From CAWKDG01 sp963848355 (lineage in GTDB: Bacteria; Actinomycetota; Acidimicrobiia; Acidimicrobiales; UBA8190), in assembly GCA_963848355.1 (NCBI GenBank), contig CAWKDG010000012.1, positions 372,001 through 436,000 on the forward strand: a DNA stretch of 64,000 nt, given 5' to 3'. A model generated the notes under the pieces. It was not told the DNA's origin and searched no databases. It saw only the letters and a list, made by a program, of their open reading frames with translations. The position numbers were made by a program, and so were the translations under genes. This document shows positions 26,514-37,549 of this stretch, piece after piece (positions within the stretch are counted from its first letter, which is position 1; every line of letters starts with the position of its first letter).

Positions 26514-26517
<4 letters not shown>
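26002..26517 (-). CDS. Small HAD-type phosphatase, polynucleotide kinase phosphatase-like
   Basis: A 171-residue HAD protein. Motif I is VVFDIDGVLSD (near residue 30), motif II VLLTGRP (near 89), a Lys occurs in ARYKRSVV, and motif III is AFEDDPRNRDMF. The absence of a cap domain and the TGRP-x-VQPQTLAWL arrangement resemble the 3'-phosphatase half of T4 polynucleotide kinase and related stand-alone phosphatases. Whether it acts on nucleic acid is not shown. The ATG overlaps the acs stop (ATGA), so it is co-translated with acetyl-CoA synthetase, an uncommon pairing. Confidence 0.75.
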
Positions 26518-28481
<1,964 letters not shown>

Positions 28482-28691
28482 GGGTGAGCCGTCCCTTTCG
28501 GTGTGACGCTCCCGGGTGGCGCCCACGGCCCCCCTCGTTCGTCGATGGTAGTGAGTGGACTCGCGCCCGACAGGCCCCGACCACCCTGGCCGACCCACAG
28601 CGGCCCTCCACCTGGCCAGGAGCCCGAGACGGGGGAATCGGCGTCCGAACGACCCGGCGAGGGGACCAGGGGCTGGCAAGATGGGGGGACG

Positions 28692-31600
28692 ATGCCCGAA
28701 GGCGCCTCCGAGGCACCCCTTTCCACCCCCGGCTCTCGTCCCTCCGTTCCCGACAACCCTCTCGTCATCTCCGTCGGTGTCGGGCGGCGTGTCGTGGTCG
28801 TGGCGAACTTCGCCCTGAGACCGGCGGCCACGCCGTCGACCGCCTGGGCGGCCTCGGGCTTCGCCCGGGCGCTGGACACCTGGGACGGACCCGGTCTGGT
28901 CGTGGTCGCCGGCAACCTGTTCGACCTGGGGGACGGCGCCGGCGCGTCGGCGCGCGCCGGCGCCGCCCTCTCCGCCCATCCCCGTCTGGCGGAGGCCCTG
29001 GAACGCTTCGCCGCCGGCCAGGAGCGACGCGTGGTGTGCCTGCCGGGCACGACCGACGCTGCTCTCGGCTCCGACGTCTCGGCCCGGGCAGCGCTCGAAG
29101 ACCTGGGCGCTGAGATCGCACCGAGCGTCGACCTTCACATGGCCACAGCGGCGGGGACACGGATCGTCCGGATCGATGCCGGGGTGCCGACCGTCGAGCT
29201 GACCCCGAGGCCGGCGTCCGATGCCGCCGCCGTCCTGGCAGCGGCCCAGAGCCCGACGGCCCCGTGGCAGGACGGCATCGACAGGCTGGCCGACCCGGCC
29301 AGCGTGCACCGCTTCCTCACCTCGCGTCTTCTCTACCGCCGGTTCGCCCGTTTCGGCTGGTGGCTCCTCGTGCCCTTCGTGATCGCCCTCGTGCTCAGCC
29401 TCCCCTTCGTGGCCACCGGGCTCACCCATCTCTTCGTGAACCAGCCGCGCACCGTGCGGGCCATCAGCCGGGCGAGCCACGCCACGTGGGGGACGCGGCT
29501 GCTCGTGGCCGCCATCGTCTGTGTGATCGAGGTCGTCGTCATGGCCGGCGTCCTCGGCTGGCTGGCCCGGCAGGCGTGGCGGACCCTGGGAGGCGGCCGG
29601 CTCGACAGGCTCTTCGAGGAGTCCTGGTCCGGCGCCGGTGCCACCGCCAACGACGCCGGGCGGGACGCCGGGCGGGAGCTCGGTGCGCAGGGGTACGCCG
29701 CCCTCGTGACCGGTGCCACCCTGCAGGCCGAGCTCACCCATCTCGGACCCGGAGTCTTCGCCAGTGCGGGCGCCGCCGGTGACGTCGTGGAAGAACGCGC
29801 CGGCCGCTTCGGGATGCTTCCCGTCTTCTTGCACTGCCGCCAACTGTCGTGGGTGGAGCTCGAGACCGGCGCCGAGCTCCACGCCCGGCTGCTGCTGGCA
29901 CGGTCGGAGATCTCCCCGGCCACGTTGCTCGAGCGTGTGGCGGCGCGCGAACGGCGCATCCACGACCATCACCCGGTCGTCGTGGCCGCCTACCCGCACG
30001 GGGCGTCGTGGCCACCGGGGCCCGACCTGCATGCCGTGCGACGACGGTCCCGTCGGGTCCGGCGCTGGGCATCGGGTGCCATCGCCGTCGCCGGCGTGGC
30101 CGACCTGTTGTCGGCGGTGACGCCTCCGCTGCGGAGCCACCTCCATCTCGTGCTCGAGGTAGTCCCGTTGGGCGCCACCCAGGCCGCCGGCGCCCTCGTG
30201 ACGCTGGCCGGCATCGGCCTTCTGGCCCTCGCCCGGGGGGTCCGCCGAGGTCAACACCAGGCCTGGGCCATCGCGTCGGTCGTCCTGGGCCTGACGCTCG
30301 TTCTGCACCTGGTGCGGGGCGGCGACATCAGTGAATCGCTCCTGGCCGCGGCCGTCCTGGCGCTCCTCCTCGTCTTCCGGGGTGAATTCCGCGCCGCCTC
30401 CGACCGACCCTCGTTGCGGTCGGCCGGCATCGCGCTGGTGTCGGGCGTGGTCGGCATCACCGTCATCACGAGCGTCATCGTCGAGTTGACGTTGCGCTTC
30501 GACTTCCACCGTCCCCGCCTCAGCCTGTGGCAATGCGGGGAGGCCGTCATCGAGCGCATGGTGGGGATCACGAGCATCGCGTTGCCCGATCGGTTGGACG
30601 ATTTTCTGGCTCCGAGCCTCCTGACAGTCGGGATCACCCTGGCGGTGGTGGCGGTGCTCCTGGCCACCCGGCCGGTGGTCGACCGCCGGCGGTCGGGTGG
30701 TCGCGCCGCCGAGGCCCGGGCCCGCGACATCGTGCGCCGCCATGGCGTGGGGACCCTGGATTACTTCGCACTGCGCAGCGACAAGCAGTGGTTCTTCCAC
30801 CGCGACAGCCTCGTCGCCTACGCCATCTACGGCGGCGTCTGCCTGGTCTCCCCCGACACCATCGGACCCGACGCCGAGCGCGAACAGGTGTGGGGGGCAT
30901 TCCGGCGCTTCGCCGACAACCGGGGGTGGGTCGTGGCGGTGATGGGAAGCAGCGAAGACTGGCTCCCGGTGTACCGGGCCACGGGCATGCACGAGATCTA
31001 CATCGGTGACGAAGCAGTGGTCGACATCCAGCGCTTCTCATTGGCCGGCGGACACATGAAGGGTTTGCGTCAGGCCTACAACCGCATCGCCAAGTACGGC
31101 TACACGGCCACGTTCCACGATCCCGCCCGTCTCGACCGAGCGACGGCCGAGCGACTGACCGGGCTCATGTCGCAGGGGCGACGAGGTGAATTCGAACGGG
31201 GCTTCTCCATGGTTCTCGGGCGCATCTTCGACCCGCGCGACGAAGGGCTCATGCTGTGCGTGGTGTCGGGGCCCAGTGGAGAGCCGGCCGCGCTGTGCCA
31301 GTTCGTCCCAGCCCGCGGGATCGGGGGCTTCTCCCTCGACCTCATGCGCCGCGACCGGGGCGAACATCCGAACGGGCTCATCGACTTCGCCCTCGTCTCG
31401 TCGATCGAGCATCTACGCGAGCAGGGGCACCGCGGCCTCAGCCTCAACTTTGCCGCCCTGCGGTCCATCCTCGAGGGCGAACGCGGGGACGGGGTGACCC
31501 AGAGGGTGGAACGGTGGGCCCTCAAGAAGATGTCGAGCTTCCTGCAGATCGAGACCCTGTGGCGTTTCAATGCCAAGTACGAGCCGGAATGGTTACCTCG

Positions 31601-31700
31601 CTATGTCGTCTACGACACGGCCGAGCATCTCGTGCCCGTGGTGCTGGCTCGATACTGCGCGCCGAGTCGCTGTCCGAGGTACCCGTCATCGGGCGCATGA
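28692..31700 (+). CDS. MprF/LysX-like lysyl-phosphatidylglycerol synthase with N-terminal phosphoesterase-like domain
   Basis: About 1002 residues. Residues 30-200 look like a calcineurin-type phosphoesterase whose metal motifs are lost: VVVVANFAL for V-x-SDLHL, AGNLFD for GDxxD and PGTTD for GNHD. Two helices follow (near 220-245 and 272-297), then a soluble part, then about six helices (460-660). Residues from about 675 are the DUF2156 aminoacyl-transfer domain (TLDYFALRSDKQWFF, LPVYRATGMHEIYIGDEAVV, GLSLNFAALRSI). The family transfers lysine from Lys-tRNA to membrane lipid. The ATG at 28692 has a strong GGGGGGAC site. The 3' end is frameshifted: SILRAESLSEVPVIGRM, the normal tail, resumes in another frame after about 31650, so the true end is probably near 31880. 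Confidence 0.8.
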   Translation: MPEGASEAPLSTPGSRPSVPDNPLVISVGVGRRVVVVANFALRPAATPSTAWAASGFARALDTWDGPGLVVVAGNLFDLGDGAGASARAGAALSAHPRLAEALERFAAGQERRVVCLPGTTDAALGSDVSARAALEDLGAEIAPSVDLHMATAAGTRIVRIDAGVPTVELTPRPASDAAAVLAAAQSPTAPWQDGIDRLADPASVHRFLTSRLLYRRFARFGWWLLVPFVIALVLSLPFVATGLTHLFVNQPRTVRAISRASHATWGTRLLVAAIVCVIEVVVMAGVLGWLARQAWRTLGGGRLDRLFEESWSGAGATANDAGRDAGRELGAQGYAALVTGATLQAELTHLGPGVFASAGAAGDVVEERAGRFGMLPVFLHCRQLSWVELETGAELHARLLLARSEISPATLLERVAARERRIHDHHPVVVAAYPHGASWPPGPDLHAVRRRSRRVRRWASGAIAVAGVADLLSAVTPPLRSHLHLVLEVVPLGATQAAGALVTLAGIGLLALARGVRRGQHQAWAIASVVLGLTLVLHLVRGGDISESLLAAAVLALLLVFRGEFRAASDRPSLRSAGIALVSGVVGITVITSVIVELTLRFDFHRPRLSLWQCGEAVIERMVGITSIALPDRLDDFLAPSLLTVGITLAVVAVLLATRPVVDRRRSGGRAAEARARDIVRRHGVGTLDYFALRSDKQWFFHRDSLVAYAIYGGVCLVSPDTIGPDAEREQVWGAFRRFADNRGWVVAVMGSSEDWLPVYRATGMHEIYIGDEAVVDIQRFSLAGGHMKGLRQAYNRIAKYGYTATFHDPARLDRATAERLTGLMSQGRRGEFERGFSMVLGRIFDPRDEGLMLCVVSGPSGEPAALCQFVPARGIGGFSLDLMRRDRGEHPNGLIDFALVSSIEHLREQGHRGLSLNFAALRSILEGERGDGVTQRVERWALKKMSSFLQIETLWRFNAKYEPEWLPRYVVYDTAEHLVPVVLARYCAPSRCPRYPSSGA

Positions 31701-31906
31701 TCGCCGCCTCCGATCGTCGGGCCCATGCCGGTCTCGCGCCTTTCGGGGTGGCCGGATCGGCCGAGACGGGGGCCTCACTGCTCCCGGATCCCGACGAATG
31801 CCGCGAAGCGGCGGACCGAAGCGAGCTCCGAGTCGCCGAAGGCACCGGTCCTCGGATCAGCGGCGGGCCCCGACCGGAACTGAGTAACGGGACCCGACAC
31901 GGATCC

Positions 31907-32445
31907 ATGATCGTCCGGCGCGCCACTCAGCGCGACGCCCTGGCCATCGCCACCGTCCACGTCCGTTCCTGGCAGGCCGCCTACCACGGGCTCCTGCCCC
32001 AGAGACTATCTCGACGGACTGGAGCCGCACCGACGTCTCGGGCAGTGGGACTCCGCGCTCGGCGGCCACGGCATGGCCCTCGACGGGGACACTCGTCCTC
32101 GTCGACCCCGGCGCGCCGATCGAGAGCGGGGCGATAGCCGGCTTCGCCAGCATCAGTCCCACCCGTGACGACGACGATGATCCGACATCGGTCGGCGAGC
32201 TCCAGATGCTCTACCTCGACCCCGGCGTCTGGCGGCGCGGCGGTGGCTCGACTCTCCTGCACGCGGCCCAGGGGCAACTGGGCCGTGCCGGGTTCCACGT
32301 CGCCTCGGCATGGGTCCTCGAGACCAACGCCCGAGCCCGGACCTTCTACGAACACCACCACTGGCGCTTCGACGGTACCACCAAGCTCCACGACTGGGGG
32401 ACCTTCGTCGTCACCGACGTGCGCTACCGGGTGCCGGTGGCCTGA
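31907..32445 (+). pseudogene. GNAT-family acetyltransferase, frameshifted
   Basis: Three consecutive frames together give a complete GNAT protein of about 180 residues. It starts at an ATG (31907; MIVRRATQRDALAIATVHVR), the usual N-terminus followed by SWQAAYHGLLP. It moves to a second frame near 32003 (DYLDGLEPHRRLGQWDSALG) and a third near 32095 (LVLVDPGAPIESGAIAGF). The acetyl-CoA motif region is MLYLDPGVWRRGGGSTLL, and the end is WVLETNARARTFYEHHHW. Both shifts fall in short repeats (AGAG and ACAC), where a two-base loss would explain them. Either a recent pseudogene or consensus errors; no substitutions have removed core residues. Confidence 0.7.
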
Positions 32446-32484
32446 CGACCGTTGTCGTAGCGACAGCCAGGTGGGAAGGTGAGG

Positions 32485-33860
32485 ATGGCGGGGGACGGGG
32501 CGAGCCGTGTCGCGCGACGAGGACGACTCGTGCCCATGGTGGTGCTGCTGGGCGCCCTGTCGTACGCCACCGAGTCCCAGGGTGCCTTCTACCCGGGTCC
32601 TTTCCACGTGTTCGTCGCTCTTGTCGGTGCGGCTCTCCTCGCCAGCCTCGTCGTCTCCCGACCGTCGACATGGATCCGCCACGCCCTGCACGTGATCCAC
32701 TGGTGCTGACGGCGGTCGCGCTGGCGCTCGTCACGGTGACGAGCTCCGCCGTCGCCGGGCACCCGGCCGACGCCCTCGGTACTGTCGCTCTGCTTCTCAC
32801 CATGGTCGGCGCCGTCGCCGTGGTGAAGGCACTGCGCCCCGAGGACCGCCGGCTGCTGGCTGCCGGGATCGTCGTCCTCGCCGTGATCGTCGCCGTCATC
32901 GGGTGGGCGGCGGTGGTGGCCCGTTGGCAACCCGACGCCCTGACCAGTCAGGGGCTGTGGCGGGCCGCGTCCACCCTCACCTACGAGAACGCCTTGGCCG
33001 CCTTCCTCACCGCGCCGGCCCTGCTCTGTCTCGATCGGCTGATGACGGCGCCGGCGCGGAGCCTGGCGTGGTCGGCAGCCGGCCTATCTCCTGCTCGTCG
33101 GGATCGGAGCATCGCTCAGTCGGGGAGGAGGGCTCGGGCTCCTCGTCGGGACTCGCCGTCCTGGGAGCTCTTCGCGGGCCTCGGACCCTTCTTCGCCTGG
33201 GACCGCCGGTGGTCGGCGCCCTCGTGGGCCTGTCCTGTCTCGCCCCCAGCGTGCCCGTCGACTCGTCGACCCACGTCGCCCTGGCCGTGCGCCGGATTGG
33301 TCGGCGGCGGATCCCTGGCGGCCTGGACCGTCGGGTCCCGGCCGGCTCCGCATCGGCGCCGTCGCCGGTCGCCGTCGTTGTGCTCGGTGTCGCGGTCGCC
33401 GTGGTGTCGACCGGACACATCGCCGGCCAGATCGCCCGGGCCCGCCTCTCCCCCTCGTCCTCGGACCGCGCCCACGAATGGGCCGCCGCCTTCGACGTGG
33501 CCCGCCACCATCTGGTCCTCGGCGTCGGAACGGCCCGGGTGCTGTTGCAGTGGGACGATCGGTGGGACGGTCTTCACCGCCTCCTTCGCCCACGACGAGT
33601 ACCTCCAGCTCCTGACCCAGGATGGCGTCGTCGGGCTCGCCGTCCTCGTGGTCGGTCTCGCCGGGGTCTTCGTCCGCCTGGCTCACCTCCGGGCACGGGA
33701 TACAGCGTGGAGCGCCTCGTGCGGGATCGCCTGTCTCGTCGCCCTGCTCGTGCAGAGCTCACTCGACTTCCTCTGGCACATCCCCGTCATCCCCGTCCTG
33801 ATGGCCGTGGTCCTGGCCCTTGCCGCCACGGAGGAATCCGTCGTTCTCCGGCCGGCGTAG
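32485..33860 (+). pseudogene. O-antigen ligase-like (Wzy/WaaL-type) membrane protein, multiply frameshifted
   Basis: A polytopic membrane protein can be followed through all three frames: MVVLLGALSYATESQGAF, then LVLTAVALALVTVTSSA, LLLVGIGASLSRGGGLGLLV, LAVLGALRGPRTLLRLG, GLVGGGSLAAWTVG, VAVVVLGVAVAVVSTGHIAG and finally ASFAHDEYLQLLTQDGVVGL. The last is the hallmark loop of O-antigen ligases (AHNEYLQ-like). Shifts occur near 32675, 33080, 33150, 33290, 33350 and 33555, six in 1.4 kb. Homologues join or polymerise surface glycans. The codons between shifts look unworn, so either decay is recent or this stretch of the consensus is poor. Start ATG 32485 (a GTG lies two codons earlier). Confidence 0.65.
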
Positions 33861-33946
33861 CCGGGGTGGGCCCACACCGGGTTTCGTCATCCAACTGCAA
33901 GGGATTTGAGAGCCTTCTCACAGCCAGGTCGGCAACGATCAGACAG

Positions 33947-34247
33947 GTGGGATACCTCACCGTCGATTCGTGCCACAGCCGGTGGGTCTTCGATACCGAG
34001 CGTCTGCGCTTCCGTCGGGCCCCCAAAGGTCCCGGACTCGAGCTTCTCATGGCCATGACCCAGTGGCGTCCCTACTACGACCTCCACCTCGATCAGGCCT
34101 CGGACTCCTTCGTCGTCATCCTGAACGAGGCCGGCACCCGGATGCTCCGCTCGTGGCGCCACACCGAGGCCGTCTGCCCCCAGTGCGGAGCCGTCCCGGA
34201 CCGAGGAGCTGTCGGTCGGAGCCATCGTCCTGGCCGAGGGCGCCTGA
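33947..34247 (+). CDS. Small protein of unknown function, frameshifted near its end
   Basis: About 97-100 residues starting at a GTG (33947): a start VGYLTVDSCHSRWVFDTE, a middle MAMTQWRPYYDLHLDQASD, and a CPQCG motif near residue 80. The original frame would run on past the region, but after about 34195 the next frame reads EELSVGAIVLAEGA and stops at TGA (34245-34247), the more natural ending. The single CPQC pair is not enough to call a zinc finger. The codon pattern suggests a real gene. I do not recognise the family. It sits at the end of the block of indel-bearing genes. Confidence 0.45.
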
Positions 34248-34257
34248 AGATCGGAAG

Positions 34258-34284
34258 CGCTCCGGACTTCACACTCCGGAAGCG
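34258..34284. terminator. Hairpin between convergent genes
   Basis: CGCTCCGGA (34258-34266) can pair with TCCGGAAGCG (34275-34284), with one bulged A and an 8-nt loop. It lies between the end of the small plus-strand gene and the end of the minus-strand dsbA-like gene and could stop transcription from both sides. Confidence 0.4.
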
Positions 34285-34296
34285 ACGCCGGTCACC

Positions 34297-35013
34297 TCAC
34301 ACAGCACAGGTGTCACCTTCGCAGGCACCTCTGACGGAGCCGCCTTCGGGCACCTCCGCCATCTCGAGCGGATGGGTCTTCGCCCATGCCCGCTCGAGGA
34401 CACTGAGAATCGTGTCGGCGTCCTGGGCCCCGGGGATGCCGAACGCGCCGTCGATGACGAAGAAGGGGACACCCGTCACGCCGAGCTCGACGGCCTCGCG
34501 TTCATCGGCCCGGACCTCGTCGCCGTAGCGGTCCCCAGCCAGGATGGCGGCGCACTCCCGTCTGTCGAGCCCGACGTCGGCGGCCAGGCTCAGGAGGGTC
34601 TCGGGCTCACCGATGGCAGCACCCTCGGTGAAGTAGGCCACGAACAACCGCTCCTTGAGGGCGTCTTGCAGACCCGGTCCGGCCTCCCGCGCGTAGTGGA
34701 GGAGGCGGTGGGCATCGAAGGTGTTGCCCGGTCGCGCCCGCTCGAAGTGGAAGTCGAGTCCCTCGGCCGCCGCCGTCACCGTCAACCGCTCGGTGGCCGC
34801 CACGGCCTGGGCGCGCGTCATTCCGTACTTTCCGGCCAGGCGGTCGACGTAGTCACCGTCCCGTATCGCCGGGGCGTGCGGGTCCAACTCGTAGGCACGC
34901 CACACGACGTCCACCCCGTCGGCGTGCTCGAACCGTTCGAGTGCCGTCTCGAAACGCCGTTTCCCCACGGCGCACCACGGACAGACCACATCAGAAAAGA
35001 TCTCAACCTTCAT
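34297..35013 (-). CDS. DsbA-family/FrnE-like thiol oxidoreductase
   Basis: A 238-residue protein of the FrnE branch of the DsbA family. The active-site CPWC lies at residues 11-14 (IFSDVVCPWCAVGKRRFE). Further family parts are ANTFDAHRLLHYAR-like FDAHRLLHYAREAG, LFVAYFTEGAAIG, and GVTGVPFFVIDGAFGIPGAQ with its cis-Pro. There is no signal peptide, so it is cytosolic, where FrnE-type proteins act as disulfide isomerases or in glutathione/mycothiol-independent redox steps. Two extra Cys (GACEGDTCAV) end the protein and might exchange with the active site. Start ATG at 35013. Confidence 0.9.
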   Translation of the reverse strand: MKVEIFSDVVCPWCAVGKRRFETALERFEHADGVDVVWRAYELDPHAPAIRDGDYVDRLAGKYGMTRAQAVAATERLTVTAAAEGLDFHFERARPGNTFDAHRLLHYAREAGPGLQDALKERLFVAYFTEGAAIGEPETLLSLAADVGLDRRECAAILAGDRYGDEVRADEREAVELGVTGVPFFVIDGAFGIPGAQDADTILSVLERAWAKTHPLEMAEVPEGGSVRGACEGDTCAV

Positions 35014-35507
35014 ACATCGCCTAACGGCGACGGTGTCCGGAATATTCCGGTTCCTGAGGCGGGAACTGCCGGTGCGAGGATACAGACGTCGGTGCCCGGG
35101 CGGCCGTCTTTGCGGCTGACCGTCCGCTACGACACCGGGGCCTTCGGTCGGTCCTACCGTCCTCGATCGGCCATCACCCCTGGCGTCGACGTCCGCCGGT
35201 TCGGGTCACCGAAGCGCTCCGCGCTCGCCGCCCACAGGTCGCAGCTCAGGAGATCGGGACGCGCCGGCGGCCGCCGCCGCTCTTCGGACTCCTCCTCGCG
35301 CACATGGTTCGTCGAGCCCAGCTCCCCTCTCCCACCACCACGGAGCGTGACCCACGGAGGCGTGGTCGTCGATGGCGGCGGGGCCGACTCACAGCGCCTC
35401 GCGCGCCAGGCGTCGAGAGCGCCCACGACACCGGCACCAGGTTCAAGATGTCCGGTCACGATGCCGACATGCTCACTATGGCGGTCGGTCACCGTGAACG
35501 TCCGTAG
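35014..35507. other. 494-bp stretch without a supported gene
   Basis: Open frames exist on both strands, but their translations are Arg/Pro/Ser-rich, change character abruptly and match no family I know. The left part must hold the promoter of the minus-strand dsbA-like gene, the right part that of the Pro-rich gene. A remnant of a decayed gene is possible; I see no repeat or RNA gene in it. Confidence 0.5.
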
Positions 35508-36233
35508 ATGACGCGGGTGCCCTTTCATGAGACGGCCTTGACTCGGTACGACGAGGCACAAGAGGCCAGCGACAGACTGCTCGCCAGTCTGGATGAACTG
35601 CGCCGGAGAGCGGACAACTTTCTCACCGTGGCCGCGTCGACCACGACGATGCTCGCCACCCTGGCACAGACCGACCCCTATGTCGTCCCGACGCGGGACC
35701 ACGCGAACTCGACCGAGACTCGTCCGCCGGCGCCCGACAACCCGCCCACCCCGGACACTCCGCCGGCGCCCGACAACCCGCCCACCCCGGACACTCCGCC
35801 GGCACCGCCGCGGCCGGACAACCCGCCCGCCGCCCCGACGCGGCCTCACGATTCAGGGGCCGTCGCGCCGTCGTACCCCGGCACCGTCCGACGCGCCAAG
35901 GCCCCGTACCCGGATGCGACGTGCGAGACCCACCCCCCCGAGCCGGTCGTGGCCCGGGGCATCACCAGCTCGAACTCTCTGCGCGTCATGGCCGGAAGGC
36001 CCTTCTCGTTCACCGTGACCACGGGGGGAACACCCGTGCCCACCATCACCGAGAGAGGTGAACGACCGAAGCACTTCCTCTTCTGGGACAACGGCGACGG
36101 CACGGCCACTTTTTGCGGCAGGCCCCGCAAAGCCGGCGTCTACCACGTCGACCTCAGGGCCAAATTCGGTCGAGGCGCGGTCAAGTACGTCGTGATCCAG
36201 GCATTCACGTTGACGGTCTCGCCGACCGATTGA
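35508..36233 (+). CDS. Pro-rich protein with a C-terminal putative Ig-like (He_PIG-type) domain
   Basis: A 241-residue protein in three parts. Residues 1-60 are a charged, helical start (ALTRYDEAQEASDRLLASLD). Residues 70-115 are Pro-rich with an exact 12-residue repeat (PAPDNPPTPDTP, twice, encoded by a 36-bp repeat). Residues 150-241 read as a putative Ig domain: FSFTVTTGGTPVPTITERGE, then FLFWDNGDGTATFCGRP and AGVYHVDL, ending in FTLTVSP. Such domains usually sit in exported adhesins, yet no signal peptide or anchor is visible here. Function unknown. The start codon ATG at 35508 is supported only weakly by upstream sequence. Confidence 0.6.
   Translation: MTRVPFHETALTRYDEAQEASDRLLASLDELRRRADNFLTVAASTTTMLATLAQTDPYVVPTRDHANSTETRPPAPDNPPTPDTPPAPDNPPTPDTPPAPPRPDNPPAAPTRPHDSGAVAPSYPGTVRRAKAPYPDATCETHPPEPVVARGITSSNSLRVMAGRPFSFTVTTGGTPVPTITERGERPKHFLFWDNGDGTATFCGRPRKAGVYHVDLRAKFGRGAVKYVVIQAFTLTVSPTD
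35725..35796 (+). repeat. 36-bp tandem repeat, two exact copies
   Basis: 35725-35760 and 35761-35796 are identical 36-mers, starting CGCCGGCGCCCGACAACC. A third, degenerate copy begins at 35797. The repeat encodes the PAPDNPPTPDTP unit of the Pro-rich protein and keeps its frame. Confidence 0.9.
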
Positions 36234-36243
36234 CCATCCAGGG

Positions 36244-37248
36244 TCAGGCTGTGCTCCGGTCCTGAAAGGTGTGGCGATAGGCCTGAGGGCTGGTGTGGAC
36301 GACCCGACCGAAATGCTTGCGGAGATTGCCGGCCGTGCAGAAGCCGCTCTTCTCGGCCACCGCCTCGATGGAGAGGTCACTCACTTCGAGCAGCCGCTGG
36401 GCCAACTGGACCCGCTGGCGTAGCAGCCACTGGTAAGGGGTGGTTCCCGTCACGGCCACGAATCGACGGGCGAACGTTCGGGGACTCATCGCCGATCGGA
36501 CAGCGAGGTCCTCGACGGTCACGGGTTCGTCCAGGTGCTCCTGCACCCAGGCAACGGCGTCGGCGAACAGGTTCGAGCTTTCGAGAACGGGCAGTGGCTT
36601 CTCGATGTACTGAGCCTGACCCCCGTCGCGCTGCGGCGGAACGACCAGTTGTCGTGCCAGTTGCGTGGCCACCTCGCTCCCGTAGTCCTGGCGGACGATG
36701 TGCAGACAGAGATCGATGCTGGCGGCGCTGCCGGCTCCCGTCAGGATGGTGCCCTCGTCCACATAGAGCACCCCGGAGTCGACCGACACCAGCGGATAGC
36801 GGCGGGCCAACTCGTCGCATTCCGTCCAGTGCGTGGCGGCTCGCCGTCCGTCGAGCAGACCCGCCTCGGCCAGGACGAAAGCGCCGCCGCACAACGAGAG
36901 GATGCGGCACCCCCGAGCGTGCGCCTGTCGCAGAGCCTCGAAGACGTTCTCCGATACCTCCTCCGGACGGTAGGTCGGAGACACGATCACCGTGTCCACC
37001 TCGGCGAGTGTCTCCAACCCGTGCGGGACCAGGATCTGGAAGCCACCGTCGGCCGTCACCGGAGCCGAGCGATCCCCGCAGATGAACAGGCGGTACCAGG
37101 GATCGCCGGGAGGCACCCACCGGTCGTCCCCGAATACCTCGCAGGCCACCCCGAGCTCGAACGGCGTGAAGCCGTCGTAGACGACGACGGCAACGTCGTG
37201 GGAGCCACGCTCCGGCGACGTCGCCCCTTTGGCAGGTGTGGCGCGCAT
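36244..37248 (-). CDS. GlxA-type transcriptional regulator (DJ-1/PfpI-like domain plus AraC helix-turn-helix)
   Basis: A 334-residue regulator. The N-terminal half is a class I glutamine amidotransferase-like domain: VAVVVYDGFTPFELGVACEV at the front, DTVIVSPTY, then the nucleophile-elbow-like ILSLCGGAFVLAEAGLLDGR. The C-terminal half is an AraC-type DNA-binding domain with two helix-turn-helices (VEDLAVRSAMSPRTFARRFV and SIEAVAEKSGFCTAGNLRKH, followed by FGRVVHTSPQAYR). It probably controls a nearby or divergent gene in response to an unknown ligand. The PilZ gene lies divergently about 300 bp away. ATG at 37248 begins the conserved part; the frame upstream is not protein-like. Confidence 0.9.
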   Translation of the reverse strand: MRATPAKGATSPERGSHDVAVVVYDGFTPFELGVACEVFGDDRWVPPGDPWYRLFICGDRSAPVTADGGFQILVPHGLETLAEVDTVIVSPTYRPEEVSENVFEALRQAHARGCRILSLCGGAFVLAEAGLLDGRRAATHWTECDELARRYPLVSVDSGVLYVDEGTILTGAGSAASIDLCLHIVRQDYGSEVATQLARQLVVPPQRDGGQAQYIEKPLPVLESSNLFADAVAWVQEHLDEPVTVEDLAVRSAMSPRTFARRFVAVTGTTPYQWLLRQRVQLAQRLLEVSDLSIEAVAEKSGFCTAGNLRKHFGRVVHTSPQAYRHTFQDRSTA

Positions 37249-37549
37249 GGCATCAATCGTGCCATTTCGCCGGGCCCCTGTCCGCCGGACCATCGACCTG
37301 CACTCCGAGCCGGTATGGGCGGCTTCCTCACGCTTTCGGTGGGAATCGCCATTGTCGGCGCACCCGGCACGCCCCGGGGAAAGGCCGCTCGTGTCCGCAA
37401 CGCCCTCTCGGTACAGCGCCTGACGGGGGTCCGCCTCAAGTCCCCATCGGGACGTGCCGATGTTCCGAATGGAAGACCAGCCGGATCGGCCGATACGCCT
37501 CGGATGCCACACCCCGTGGAACGCACCGCCCGACGGAGAAGGTGGCTTG
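37249..37549. other. Intergenic region between the GlxA-type regulator and PilZ gene
   Basis: About 300 bp between divergent starts. It should hold promoters for both genes and possibly an operator for the regulator. Open frames here are short and not protein-like. The PilZ frame extends upstream into this region to an ATG at 37454, an alternative start. Confidence 0.45.

Noticed and set aside
28482..30992. Long minus-strand extension upstream of acs
   Set aside because: It is antisense to the lysyltransferase gene and composed of biased residues; acs has a good ATG at 28481.
31640..34247. Programmed ribosomal frameshifting as the reason for many frame changes
   Set aside because: There are too many sites, in different directions and without a shared slippery motif; local sequence error or decay is simpler.
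35014..35507. Possible coding gene on the minus strand (Arg-rich frame to about 35849)
   Set aside because: It is antisense to the Pro-rich protein in part, and the rest has no protein-like pattern.
31700..36240. Genomic island or prophage remnant
   Set aside because: No integrase, transposase, tRNA or direct repeats are visible; broken genes alone do not show transfer.
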